A program made the position numbers and the translations under genes. The notes under the pieces are model-generated. The model was given only the letters and a program-made list of their open reading frames with translations. It searched no databases and had not been told where the DNA came from. Shown here in pieces: positions 48,193 to 59,684 of a stretch of 64,000 nt of DNA. Within the stretch, counting starts at the first letter, position 1, and each line of letters starts with the position of its first letter. This DNA is from Rhyzopertha dominica (lineage: Eukaryota > Arthropoda > Insecta > Coleoptera > Bostrichidae): NCBI GenBank assembly GCA_025024175.1, contig QCXZ01000041.1:31553786-31617785 (forward strand). Direction: 5' to 3'.

Positions 48193-49632
48193 TTAAATGT
48201 CTAACCGCACTGGAGGACGAATATGCCGTTGACTCCTTCGCAATGTAACAGGAGCCTCTTCATATGGATTCACTAGACGTGCAGGGCTTTTCACAGCAAC
48301 AGCAGGAGATGAAGGTGCCGAAGGCGTTGAATTACCAGGAACTTTCTCTTGTTTGAGGTCTGGCATGACCACTTCAGTTTTATCCGGAATATCTGGGAGT
48401 GGATGCAGGAATTTCCTATTCCTACGATATAGACCACCAGGACTTCTAACGATAAAAGGTCTAGGAGATTCATGGATATTTTCCACTTTCCCCCGTTGTC
48501 GAAGATCCGAAATCCAGACACTGGCCAATGGAAAGATTAGGCAATAATTTTACCTTATGCCTTCGATCGAAATCGACTTTTTGTTTACTCCTCGATCGCT
48601 CTTCTTTATTTAACACCACCTTTATAATCAGGTAGAGAGGGCAGAAGTACTTTGGGAGCGATGGGAACCACTACTCGAAGTTTACGGCCCATTAGGAGTT
48701 CAGCTGGACTATATCCACATTGCAGAGGAGTTGAACGAAGCGCAAGCAACATCAGATAAGGATCTGTTGACTTTTTGTAATGCATTTTTAAAGTTTTTGA
48801 CTTCTGATTCGATAAAACCATTGCTGAGCATATCTAGGGCTCGATGTCACTATCGAAAACCCATATTCAGCAGCAAACTTTCGATATACAGATCCTATGG
48901 TTTGTGAAAACTGGGTACCGTTGTAGCTTCTAACTACTTCAGGCACGCCATGATGAGCGAATATAGATTTCATGTGCATAATCACACATTCAGACGTCAG
49001 TCTTTCAAGTTTAGCCACTTCAAAGTAGCGTGAGTAATAGTCAGCTACTATGATAAACCAGTGGTTGTCCAATTTGAGTAGATACACTCCCACTATCTGC
49101 CATGGACGTTTCGGTAGTTCTGATGGCATCAGAGGTTCGACTGGATCTGGCTGATTTTGAATGCAAGATAAGCAGTTCTTCACCACCTCGGCCAATTGCG
49201 CTGACAGTCCAGGCCACCATACAGACTGACTAGCCAACATGCGACACTTGTTTATCCCTTGATGGCCAGAGTGAAGTTTATCTAATACATCTTTTCTTAA
49301 AGACTGAGGAATAATCAGAATCCTTCATTAAGACTTCATTTTGCAGAGTTATTTGTTCCCTGTGGGGGTAGAATGGAACACACTCTTGGGAAATTTTATG
49401 ACGAGCAGGCCACCGATCAAAGCAATACCTTATGAGTTCGCAGCAGACAGGATCTTCTTTCTGACCAGCCACAATTTCAATCAATCGAGGGTCTGTTGAG
49501 GGAAATCCTTTTATTACTGCTTGAACGTAAGCTGAGATTTCTTCAGATAACCCTTCATCGTCGGGAACGTCGACTGGGCTTCTCGAAAGAGTATCAGCTA
49601 GGATTAACTCTTTTCTAGGAGTATATTTTACG
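48193..49632 (-). pseudogene. Gypsy-type pol relic: RNase H end and integrase
   Basis: On the - strand from 49632: PRKELILADTLSRSPVDVPD (RNase H end), a zinc-binding region with VWWPGLSAQL and CLSCIQNQP (about 49240-49140), and an integrase core with VADYYSRYFEVAKL (Asp), HGVPEVVRSYNGTQF (the second Asp is Tyr-Asn here) and a disrupted third block. ALRSTPLQCGYSPAELLMGR and a C-terminal domain FIVRSPGGLYRRNRKFLHPLP with RRSQRHIRPPVRLD follow. Three frame breaks are present. The upstream half is cut by the Foldback element at 49632. Confidence 0.8.
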
Positions 49633-50880
49633 GGTCCGTTAAGTTAGCTCCGCCATGTTGAGCAATTTTTTTGAAAACATTGCTCCAGATTGCCCTGAGC
49701 TAGCTCCAGCTAGCTCCACTAAAGAGAAAGCTAGCTCCACCTTACTTGAGTAGTTATAAGCTCATCATTGCGGGGGGGGGGGCTAACTTAACGTTATCCT
49801 CGCCATGTCCTCAAATCTGTTTCAAAAGCTAGCTCCAGCTTGCCCAGAGCTAGCTCCAGCTAGCTCCACTAAAGAGAAAGCTAGCTCCACCTTACTTGAG
49901 TAGTTATAAGCTCATCATTGCGGGGGGGGGGCTAACTTAACGTTATCCTCGCCATGGCCTCAAATCTGTTTCAAAAGCTAGCTCTAGCTTGCCCAGAGCT
50001 AGCTCCAGCTAGCTCCACTAAAGAGAGAGCTAGCTCCACCTTACTTGAGTAGTTATAAGCTGATCATTTCTGGGAGTGCTAACTTAACGTTATCCTCGCC
50101 ATGGCCCCAAATCTGTTTCAAAAGCTAGCTCCAGCTAGCTCCACTAAAGAGAAAGCTAGCTCCACCTTACTTGAGTAGTTATAAGCTCATCATTGCGGGG
50201 GGGGGGCTAACTTAACGTTATCCTCGCCATGTCCTCAAATCTGTTTCAAAAGCTAGCTCCAGCTTGCCCAGAGCTAGCTCCAGCTAGCTCCACTAAAGAG
50301 AAAGCTAGCTCCACCTTACTTGAGTAGTTATAAGCTCATCATTGCGGGGGGGGGCTAACTTAACGTTATCCTCGCCATGGCCTCAAATGTGTTTCAAAAG
50401 CTAGCTCCAGCTTGCCCAGAGCTAGCTCCAGCTAGCTCCACTAAAGAGAAAGCTAGCTCCACCTTACTTAAGTAGTTATAAGCTCATCATTTCGGGGGTG
50501 CTAACTTAACGCCATCCTTGTCACTGTGTCAAATCTGTTTCAAAACCTAGCTCCAGCTTGCCCAGAGCTAGCTCCAGCTTGCCCAGAGCTAGCTCCACTA
50601 TAGAGAAAGCTAGCTCCATCTTACTTGAGTAATTATAAGCTCATCATTTCGGGGGGTGCTCACTTAACGCTATCCTCGCCACTGTTTCAAATCTGTTTAA
50701 AACCTAGCTCCACTATAGAGAAAGCCAGCTCCACCTCACTTGAGTAGTATAAGCTCATCACTTAGGAGGGTGCTAACTTAACGTTATCCTCGCCACTGTT
50801 TCAAAACCTAGCTCCAGGTAGCCCAGGGCTAGCTCTAGCTAGCTCCGCTATAGACAAAGTTAGTTCCATCCCAATTTCCA
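49632..50880. repeat. Tandem array of about 148-bp GCTAGC-rich units (left arm)
   Basis: Unit starts marked by CTCGCCATGGCCTCAAATC fall at about 49802, 49951, 50098, 50226 and 50374, spaced 149, 147, 128 and 148. Further diverged units run to 50880. Each unit has an inner 10-20 bp repeat (AGCTAGCTCC / AGCTTGCCCAG), a G-run of 8-10, and CTAACTTAACGTTATCC. The 128-bp unit lacks one inner repeat. Confidence 0.9.
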
Positions 50881-51979
50881 TAATTTTCAGGAAAAGAAGA
50901 TTTAGCTCCGCCATTTTGATCGGTCGATCTGAAAAAATAGCTCCACATCATTTGGGGCTGTCTTCAGTTAGCTCCGTTCTTAAAAAGCTAGCTACATTCA
51001 GAAAAAATATTATGACAGTTAGCCCCACAATTTTGTCGTGTCGATATGAGAAGCTAAATCCGTGTGGTAGGTCTCAGCTTTATATCATATTATAATAATA
51101 GTAATAATTTTTATAGGCCTGCAGATCATCTACATTTGCAATTTCCAAAGTAACGGACAAACATGAGTAAATGGTAGAACAAAAATATATTTTTAGTGTT
51201 ATTGAAACAGCGTTCTGATGAACGAAGTGTTTAATTGACTGTGTACATAGCATTTAGCTTAGTTGAAATAGTTGTACCGGAAACGGTTAAAGTCAGGGGG
51301 GCGTGTTCCAGGTATCCGAATCGCAGAAAAACGATAGGGGCTTAGATACGATTGGTAGGTTTAACAGACATAACATTTAATACTTAATGCTTTAATCATA
51401 GCATTCACGTTATGAAATCAAAAGTCAAAACTTAATTCAATGTAGTAACTAAAATAATGAACGCAATACTTTCGTAACATCAGCTATCCTGTATACATAC
51501 AAGTGCATAGTTTTAAGCATGGCGCAATCTTTACAGTTGTTCGGTAACGAAAAACCCTTGTACAAATAACGTTTATCGAATTGAGTTTCTTTATAGATTG
51601 TATGAAAACAATCATATTATTTATAAAGAAGTAAAAAAATAAAAATTAAATTCCCGACATGTTACCAAAATGGAATTACCTATATTCAAAAGGTCCAGGC
51701 ATTGACTTTCCCAGATTCGTTCAATCTGAATCATTTTTTAAGCAATCAGAAAATTAATTGTCATAATTTGTAAGCTATAAATCATAATTTGTAAGCTAGT
51801 AGTATTGTACATAGTTGTTGTATAACAATAGAGGATATGAAAGTTTCTTAAATGTTTCACAAATAATTTGTAAGATCTCTGTAACATATCCAGTGTTTCG
51901 GTGTAAAATTGGCGAAATATATCAGACAGCAGTGTGTGATGTAGGGGAGGCGAGTTAAATTAAAAAGTAAAGTAAAGAA
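50881..51979. repeat. Unique part of the Foldback terminal inverted repeat (left copy)
   Basis: Positions 51257-51979 are the reverse complement of 63279-64000 with almost no differences. No coding lies in it. It joins the tandem array to the 3' end of the inverted gene relic. Confidence 0.85.
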
Positions 51980-53290
51980 ATGAAAGAGTTGTGTTTATTA
52001 TACAGAGTAGAAGAAACATGCTGCTCTCACTACAGAATATGGCATGACTATTTGCTTCTTCAAAAGAAGGTCGTTATAAAGTTCCCACTTGCCATTATGA
52101 CGATAACAGTAGGCAACAAAGTGGCCTACAGAAGTTGGGGTAGCACACCCCTGGTATCCTACTACTCCTCTTAATACGTATTCCGAGTCATTTACCTGTA
52201 TTCTTTTTGGCACGTCTTCTAAATTGATCTGCACTTCGCAGGTGTTCGAAATAATGCTCAACGGCTCTATTAAAATACAGTTACCTTTCAGCTCAATTCT
52301 ACGTTCGACTTTTCTATAGCCACATAAACATATTTTTGTAATTGTAGTGGGTGCCAATAACGACAGAAATTTTGTTTCCAGCTCCAACACATTATCGATG
52401 CAAACTGAAATGAGCTTTAGGTCTTCTTCGATATTTACATCAGCTTCTACGGCATCTCTGGGCACCTCCAACTGCTAAACAGTGTTAATTACAACTAAAA
52501 TACGACATATCTTTATTATAATTATTTTTACCTATGCGGTATTAATAGATTGTTTTATTTACACCATTGTCCATTAGATGTGCTTCATTAGTTAGGCAAA
52601 CAAACAAAAAAAAATTTATAAAATACATATAACTTTGCGATACTGCTTACGATCTTACTATATCCCAAATTATTCCGAATGTGTTGACTGACGAAGTTCT
52701 CTACTAAAGTTGGAAGTCCGTAACTATTTCTGATGGCGGAGAGCCTCCCGTTTGCTCCCACATCTATAAAAATGTTGCAATAGGAAGTGCATTGTGACTT
52801 GAACTTAGCATAGAAGCGACATAATATTGAACATAACAATGTCGTAGAGAAAAACGGCATTAGAGCTTCTGCGCAGCGACGTCACTGATGACGCCTTGTG
52901 ACTTTTTCATTTCAAAAACACTGTATTTCTAATGTTACTAGCACTGTAACGCTGTCCTGTCTTCTTTCTTACAACTTGTTCCCTCTGGTAACGACTAAGA
53001 CGTCGTTTTACATCTTGTTTAGTATTACATAATTTTCTGTCAAGCTAAATTCTACATTAACGGTTTCACGAGGAATTGGAGTGCCCAAGTATTATTACTC
53101 CATTTAACCTAGAAGAACACACGTTGCAAAATTCACGTATTTTAGTTTTTAGTCTTTTAGCATGTTCTGCACCGAATCTCCGAATGGTGTTAATTTGTAG
53201 CGACACCTTCCAGACGCTATCGAAACTACTTGCAGTGTCCTACGAGCGCATACACTCGCCTGCAACTGCGGTTCACAGACGGCGCTGATT
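51980..53290 (-). pseudogene. Inverted, internally deleted NOF gene relic (copy A)
   Basis: The C-terminal half of the protease domain (51998-52436) is the reverse complement of 62838-63260 and open, including VGHFVAYCYRHNGKWELYND. Upstream of this, exon 3 sequence (EVPRDAVEADVNIEED) is joined directly to LKLISVCI, so the zinc module and Cys box are deleted. Transposase pieces (52588-52860 and 52900-53285) are out of frame and miss both catalytic Asp blocks. The transposase remains differ clearly from the gene at 59685 (for example TVNVEFSLTENYVI against the intact version), whereas the protease end is identical. Confidence 0.8.
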
Positions 53291-53796
53291 CAACAACAAT
53301 ACTTACCCAAGGGCAAGTTAGTCTCCTTGAGAAATTATAATCCTGTTATTTTCGTTTTTTTCCGAGTGCTCTGAATAAGGTAGGATATTTACATTCTGAA
53401 TACGTAAATCATAGATAGCCGTTTAAGAGATAAACTTGTAGAAATTAACTTTCTTCCACATTATTTTATAACGTAACCGCAAACTTACACTAGCAATATT
53501 TCTTTTGTACTTTTATTAAATCTTTGACGCAAGTTTTTTTTATACAACATTGAGTAACAGTTGTGAGCAGTATTTCATCTTAAAATTACTTTAACATTTC
53601 AAATGTAAGCTTGAAGTGAGGTTAGTAGCACAAGATTCATTTTGAAAGGTTGATTTAACCTGTTAACGCACGTCCCATTCGTTGCTGGACATCCTGTATA
53701 ATATCATGTACCAAATTTCTTCTTATATATCGTCCGCACTCAGCTCGTATGTAGTACTTGAGGTATCCTTTACACATTCTCTGTCTTGCAGGTAAA
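53291..53796. promoter_or_regulatory. Spacer between head-to-head NOF copies (copy A)
   Basis: Non-coding 0.5 kb between the 5' sides of the - strand relic and the + strand gene. Near-identical to 59181-59684. A promoter is expected here, but no TATA box or initiator can be singled out. Confidence 0.35.
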
Positions 53797-55705
53797 ATGG
53801 GTTAAAAAACGGACGAATACCAGATATTGATTACAATTAAAACCACATATATTTAAAATATGACAAAAATGAATTTTATTTTAATGATGCGAGAAAGTTT
53901 GCTCCAAAGAATTTCAAAAATTTGGAAACAATATTTCCGATTGATCTATTAAATCAGGGTGCTCTGTCACCAGTTTAGGAATTTATTCCATTCTTACTAA
54001 AAATTATTATGATGTTTTGGAGTGTCCTTAACATTAAAGAGCAGTCTGAGGCTAAGTAGTGATATAGATGCACAGTCAAATTCAAAGTAGCTCTTGTTGT
54101 TGAAGATCCTAATGCTTCTGTTGAGACGCCAATCCAGTTTTGACTTCATAATTACCTTTAAGTGAGATGAGTACCTAGCACTCAATTACACATGAACAAG
54201 TTTACCGAAGAACAGATAAGTCATGTGCTTCATCACGGCATAAGTCTGGGAAAAGAGGAATATATTAGTTTGGGATAGGAGCAGATGGACGTATCTAATG
54301 AATAGAAAATAATTGCAACTACTGCATTATCCTGCACTTTCGTTTTTTAAAAGGTGAGTTTAACACCATTTGGACCAGTGCATGCTTAAAATACGTGGAT
54401 TTTGCAAAGTGTGTTCTTCTATATTAAATGGAATAATACTAGACACCCCAATTCCTGGTAAAAATGCTTCATGTAGAATTTAGCTTAACAGGTAATTATG
54501 TAATGGCCTCACGAAGATGTAAAACGACGTCTTGGTGGTTACCAGAGGGAAACAAGTTGTAAGAAAGATGACAGAACAGGGTTACCAGTGCTAGTAATAT
54601 TAGAAATACAATGGCAAATGAGCTAATGATTGTTGGTGATTGCGAACCCTCCGACTTACCACGTCTAGGAACCCTGAGAACAGCCAAGTAGTACTGCTAT
54701 AAACACTAGTTTAGTAGATGTTGATCCTATCGTGGCACTGTATAAAACCAAAAATGAGTTGTGAATTTACAGGGTGCATTAGGATATCGGTTATTTCCCC
54801 ATTTTATGTATACTATTGGTCGCAGAGTCAAATTCATGTATACAAACAATACTCTAAAATGCCATATACTAGACTGTTTTTTGACGCAACGGGAGGCGTA
54901 GTTAAGGACATTTTATATCCTGATAAATCAAAATCTAATGCCGTTTTTCTCTACGACATTGTTATGCGACCAAGTAAAGATGTTCAATATTCTTCGCTTC
55001 TATGCTAAGTTCAAGTCACAATGCACTTGCTATTGCAACATTTTTACGGATGTGGGTGCGAACGGGAGGCTCTCCGCCATCAGAAATAGTTACGGACATG
55101 AGTCTAGCACTTATGTACGCATGCGTACAGGCCTTCACACAATATCCATCATGCTGACTGCAATTATTTGCAGCACTGTTTCAATATCCTTATTCGCACG
55201 AATAACGCAGATCTACCTGTAAATTTACCAAAATGTTATTTGCGAAACGATGTTGCCCATGTTATGAAAAATGTATCTCAATGGAAGTCTCTGCATAAAC
55301 AACATCGCCTTACAAGATCCTTTTATCTAAGGTGTATCGGTCAAATGATTAAATGTACGTCTACTGAAGACTTAGAGAATTTAATAGAGGCTGCGTTCAT
55401 TGTCGCCTTATCTGATACGGAGGGTCTTTGTAACGGCAAGGAGACAACATGTAATATAAAAAAAATTTCCTGCGCAGAAGAATAGCGACAGAATCAGTTG
55501 AATCCACCAAATATATGAACAGCTAATAGAAACTTCAGTTGAAGTTGCTCCATCCAAGCAGACCTTTGAAGAAGCTGAAGAGGATAACTTTGGTTTTAAA
55601 AACTGGGTAGCAGAAATAGCAAACAGAGCACAGAATGTAGTCAATGTTCCTGGACAAGTAGGAGATATTGGAAATCAACAGCATCTTCCAGAAATTGTCA
55701 CTGAT
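53797..55705 (+). pseudogene. NOF transposase, second assembly copy with many small indels
   Basis: It follows 59685-61571 base for base but with many single-base insertions or losses, mostly in homopolymers (for example TAATGGCC for TAATGCC), and one replaced stretch near 55153. The frame is broken many times. It ends at the 100-N gap. The error pattern suggests poor consensus at a contig end rather than a decayed gene. Confidence 0.7.
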
Positions 55706-55805
55706 NNNNNNNNNNNNNNNNNNNNNNNNNNNNNNNNNNNNNNNNNNNNNNNNNNNNNNNNNNNNNNNNNNNNNNNNNNNNNNNNNNNNNNNNNNNNNNN
55801 NNNNN
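55706..55805. other. Assembly gap, exactly 100 N
   Basis: A run of 100 N is a conventional scaffold gap of unknown size. Left of it is the transposase; right of it is the middle of a tandem array that also occurs 5.9 kb to the left. Confidence 0.98.
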
Positions 55806-56770
55806 TGCGGGGGGGGCTAACTTAACGTTATCCTCGCCATGGCCTCAAATCTGTTTCAAAGCTAGCTCCAGCTTGCCCAGAGCTAGCTCCAGCTAGCTCC
55901 ACTAAAGAGAAGCTAGCTCCACCTTACTTGAGTAGTTATAAGCTCATCATTCGGGGGGCTAACTTAACGTTATCCTCGCCATGGCCTCAAATCTGTTTCA
56001 AAAGCTAGCTCCAGCTAGCTCCACTAAAGAGAAAGCTAGCTCCACCTTACTTGAGTAGTTATAAGCTCATCATTCGGGGGCTAACTTAACGTTATCCTCG
56101 CCATGGCCTCAAATCTGTTTCAAAAGCTAGCTCCAGCTTGCCAGAGCTAGCTCCAGCTAGCTCCACTAAAGAGAAAGCTAGCTCCACCTTACTTGTAGTT
56201 ATAAGCTCATCATTTCGGGAGTGCTAACTTAACGTTATCCTCGCCATGGCCTCAAATGTGTTTCAAAAGCTAGCTCCAGCTTGCCCAGAGCTAGCTCCAG
56301 CTAGCTCCACTAAAGAGAAAGCTAGCTCCACCTTACTTAAGTAGTTATAAGCTCATCATTTCGGGGGTGCTAACTTAACGCATCCTTGTCACTGTGTCAA
56401 ATCTTTTCAAAACCTAGCTCCAGCTTGCCCAGAGCTAGCTCCAGCTTGCCCAGAGCTAGCTCCACTATAGAGAAAGCTAGCTCCATCTTACTTGAGTAAT
56501 TATAAGCTCATCATTTCGGGGGTGCTCACTTAACGCTATCCTCGCCACTGTTTCAAATCTGTTTTAAAACCTAGCTCCACTATAGAGAAAGCCAGCTCCA
56601 CCTCACTTGAGGTAGTATAAGGCTCATCACTTGGCAGGGTGTAACTTAACCGTTATCCTCGGCCACTGTTCTCAAAACCTAGCTTTCCAGGTAGCCCCAG
56701 GGCTAGACTCATACTTAGCTCCCTATAGACAAAGTTAGTTCCATCCCAATTTTTCCATCAATTTCATGGA
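55806..56770. repeat. Tandem GCTAGC array, second assembly copy
   Basis: Same units as 49920-50880, with numerous one-base losses and insertions and a slightly different unit order near the start. It begins mid-unit at the gap. Confidence 0.85.
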
Positions 56771-57864
56771 AAAGAAGATTTAGCTCCGCCATTATTGATC
56801 ACGGTCGATTTGAAAAAATAGCTCCACATCATTTGGGCTGTCTTCAGTTAGCTCCGTTCTTAAAAAGCTAGCTACATTCAGAAAAAATATTATGACAGTT
56901 AGCCCCACAATTTTGTCGTGTCGATATGAGAAGCTAAATCCGTGTGGTAGGTCTCAGCTTTATATCATATTATAATAATAGTAATAATTTTTATAGGCCT
57001 GCAGATCATCTACATTTGCAATTTCCAAAGTAACGGACAAACATGAGTAAATGGTAGAAAAAAATATATTTTTAGTGTTATTGAAAACAGCGTTCTGATG
57101 AACGAAGTGTTTAATTGACTGTGTACATAGCATTTAGCTTAGTTGAAATAGTTGTACCGGAAACGGTTAAAGTCAGGGGGGCGTGTTCCAGGTATCCGAA
57201 TCGCAGAAAAAACGATAGGGGCTTAGATACGATTGGTAGGTTTAACAGACATAACATTTAATACTTAATGCTTTAATCATAGCATTCACGTTATGAAATC
57301 AAAAGTCAAAACTTAATTCAATGTAGTAACTAAAGATAATGAACGCAATACTTTCGTAACATCAGCTATCCTGTATACATACAAGTGCATAGTTTTAAGC
57401 ATGGCGCAATCTTTACAGTTGTTCGGTAACGAAAAACCCTTGTACAAATAACGTTTATCGAATTGAGTTTCTTTATAGATTGTATTGAAAAACAATCATA
57501 TTATTTATAAAGAAGTAAAAAAATAAAAATTAAATTCCCGACATGTTACCAAAATGGAATTACCTATATTCAAAAGGTCCAGGCATTGACTTTCCCAGAT
57601 TCGTTCAATCTGAATCATTTTTTAAGCAATCAGAAAATTAATTGTCATAATTGTAAGCTATAAATCATAATTTGTAAGCTAGTAGTATTGTACATAGTTG
57701 TTGTATAACAATAGAGGATTATGAAAGTTTCTTAAATGTTTTCACAAATAATTTGTAAGATCTCTGTAACATATCCAGTGTTTCGGTGTAAAATTGGCGA
57801 AATATATCAGACAGCAGTGTGTGATGTAGGGGAGGCGAGTTAAATTAAAAAGTAAAGTAAAGAA
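56771..57864. repeat. Unique arm of the Foldback inverted repeat, second assembly copy
   Basis: Nearly identical to 50881-51979, with a few one-base indels. Confidence 0.85.
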
Positions 57865-59180
57865 ATGAAAGAGTTGTGTTTATTATACAGAGTAGAAGAA
57901 ACATGCTGCTCTCACTACAGAATATGGCATGACTATTTGCTTCTTCAAAAGAAGGTCGTTATAAAGTTCCCACTTGCCATTATGACGATAAACAGTAGGC
58001 AACAAAGTGGCCTACAGAAGTTGGGGTAGCACACCCCTGGTATCCTACTACTCCTCTTAATACGTATTCCGAGTCATTTACCTGTATTCTTTTTGGCACG
58101 TCTTCTAAATTGATCTGCACTTCGGCAGGTGTTCGAAATAATGCTCAACGGCTCTATTAAAATACAGTTACCTTTCAGCTCAATTCTACGTTCGACTTTT
58201 CTATAGCCACATAAACATATTTTTGTAATTGTAGTGGGTGCCAATAACGACAGAAATTTTGTTTCCAGCTCCAACACATTATCGATGCAAACTGAAATGA
58301 GCTTTAGGTCTTCTTCGATATTTACATCAGCTTCTACGGCATCTCTGGGCACCTCAACTGCTAAAACAGTGTTAATTACAACTAAAATACGACATATCTT
58401 TATTATAATTATTTTTACCTATGCGGGTATTAATAGATTGTTTTATTTACACCATTGTCCATTAGATGTGCTTCATTAGTTAGGCAAACAAACAAAAAAA
58501 AAATTTATAAAATACATATAACTTTGCGATACTGCTTACGATCTTACTATATCCCAAATTATTCCGAATGTGTTGACTGACGAAGTTCTCTACTAAAGTT
58601 GGAAGTCCGTAACTATTTCTGATGGCGGAGAGCCTCCCGTTTGCTCCCACATCTATAAAAATGTTGCAATAGGAAGTGCATTGTGACTTGAACTTAGCAT
58701 AGAAGCGACATAATATTGAACATAACAATGTCGTAGAGAAAAACGGCATTAGAGCTTCTGCGCAGCGACGTCACTGATGACGCCTTGTGACTTTTTCATT
58801 TCAAAAACACTGTATTTCTAATGTTACTAGCACTGTAACGCTGTCCTGTCTTCTTTCTTACAACTTGTTCCCTCTGGTAACGACTAAGACGTCGTTTTAC
58901 ATCTTTGTTTAGTATTACATAATTTTCTGTCAAGCTAAATTCTACATTAACGGTTTCACGAGGAATTGGAGTGCCCAAGTATTATTACTCCATTTAACCT
59001 AGAAGAACACACGTTGCAAAATTCACGTATTTTAGTTTTTAGTCTTTTAGCATGTTCTGCACCGAATCTCCGAATGGTGTTAATTTGTAGCGACACCTTC
59101 CAGACGCTATCGAAACTACTTGCAGTGTCCTACGAGCGCATACACTCGCCTGCAACTGCGGTTCACAGACGGCGCTGATT
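57865..59180 (-). pseudogene. Inverted NOF relic, second assembly copy
   Basis: Same content as 51980-53290. One-base indels at about 57990 and 58124 break the protease end that is open in copy A, whereas 58978-58796 (IPRETVNVEFSLTENYV) is open here and broken there. The two thus correct each other. Confidence 0.8.
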
Positions 59181-59684
59181 CAACAACAATACTTACCCAA
59201 GGGCAAGTTAGTCTCCTTGAGAAATTATAATCCTGTTATTTTCGTTTTTTTCCGAGTGCTCTGAATAAGGTAGGATATTTACATTCTGAATACGTAAATC
59301 ATAGATAGCCGTTTAAGAGATAAACTTGTAGAAATTAACTTTCTTCCACATTATTTTATAACGTAACCGCAAACTTACACTAGCAATATTTCTTTTGTAC
59401 TTTTATTAAATCTTTGACGCAAGTTTTTTTATACAACATTGAGTAACAGTTGTGAGCAGTATTTCATCTTAAAATTACTTTAACATTTCAAATGTAAGCT
59501 TGAAGTGAGGTTAGTAGCACAAGATTCATTTTGAAAGGTTGATTTAACCTGTTAACGCACGTCCCATTCGTTGCTGGACATCCTGTATAATATCATGTAC
59601 CAAATTTCTCTTATATATCGTCCGCACTCAGCTCGTATGTAGTACTTGAGGTATCCTTTACACATTCTCTGTCTTGCAGGTAAA
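59181..59684 (+). promoter_or_regulatory. 5' region of the NOF gene
   Basis: Non-coding spacer upstream of the ATG, shared head-to-head with the inverted relic. A pyrimidine-rich tract and CAG at about 59677-59679 just before the ATG could be a splice acceptor, implying a 5' untranslated exon. No core promoter element is certain. Confidence 0.4.

Noticed and set aside
49632..50880. Regularly spaced repeats that could suggest a CRISPR array
   Set aside because: Units are about 148 bp, nearly identical throughout with no variable spacers, and lie in eukaryotic transposon arms.
59646..59684. Extended N-terminus of the transposase frame from 59646
   Set aside because: It begins with TTG and crosses a probable splice acceptor. 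The ATG at 59685 is followed by a basic start that the other copy also shows.
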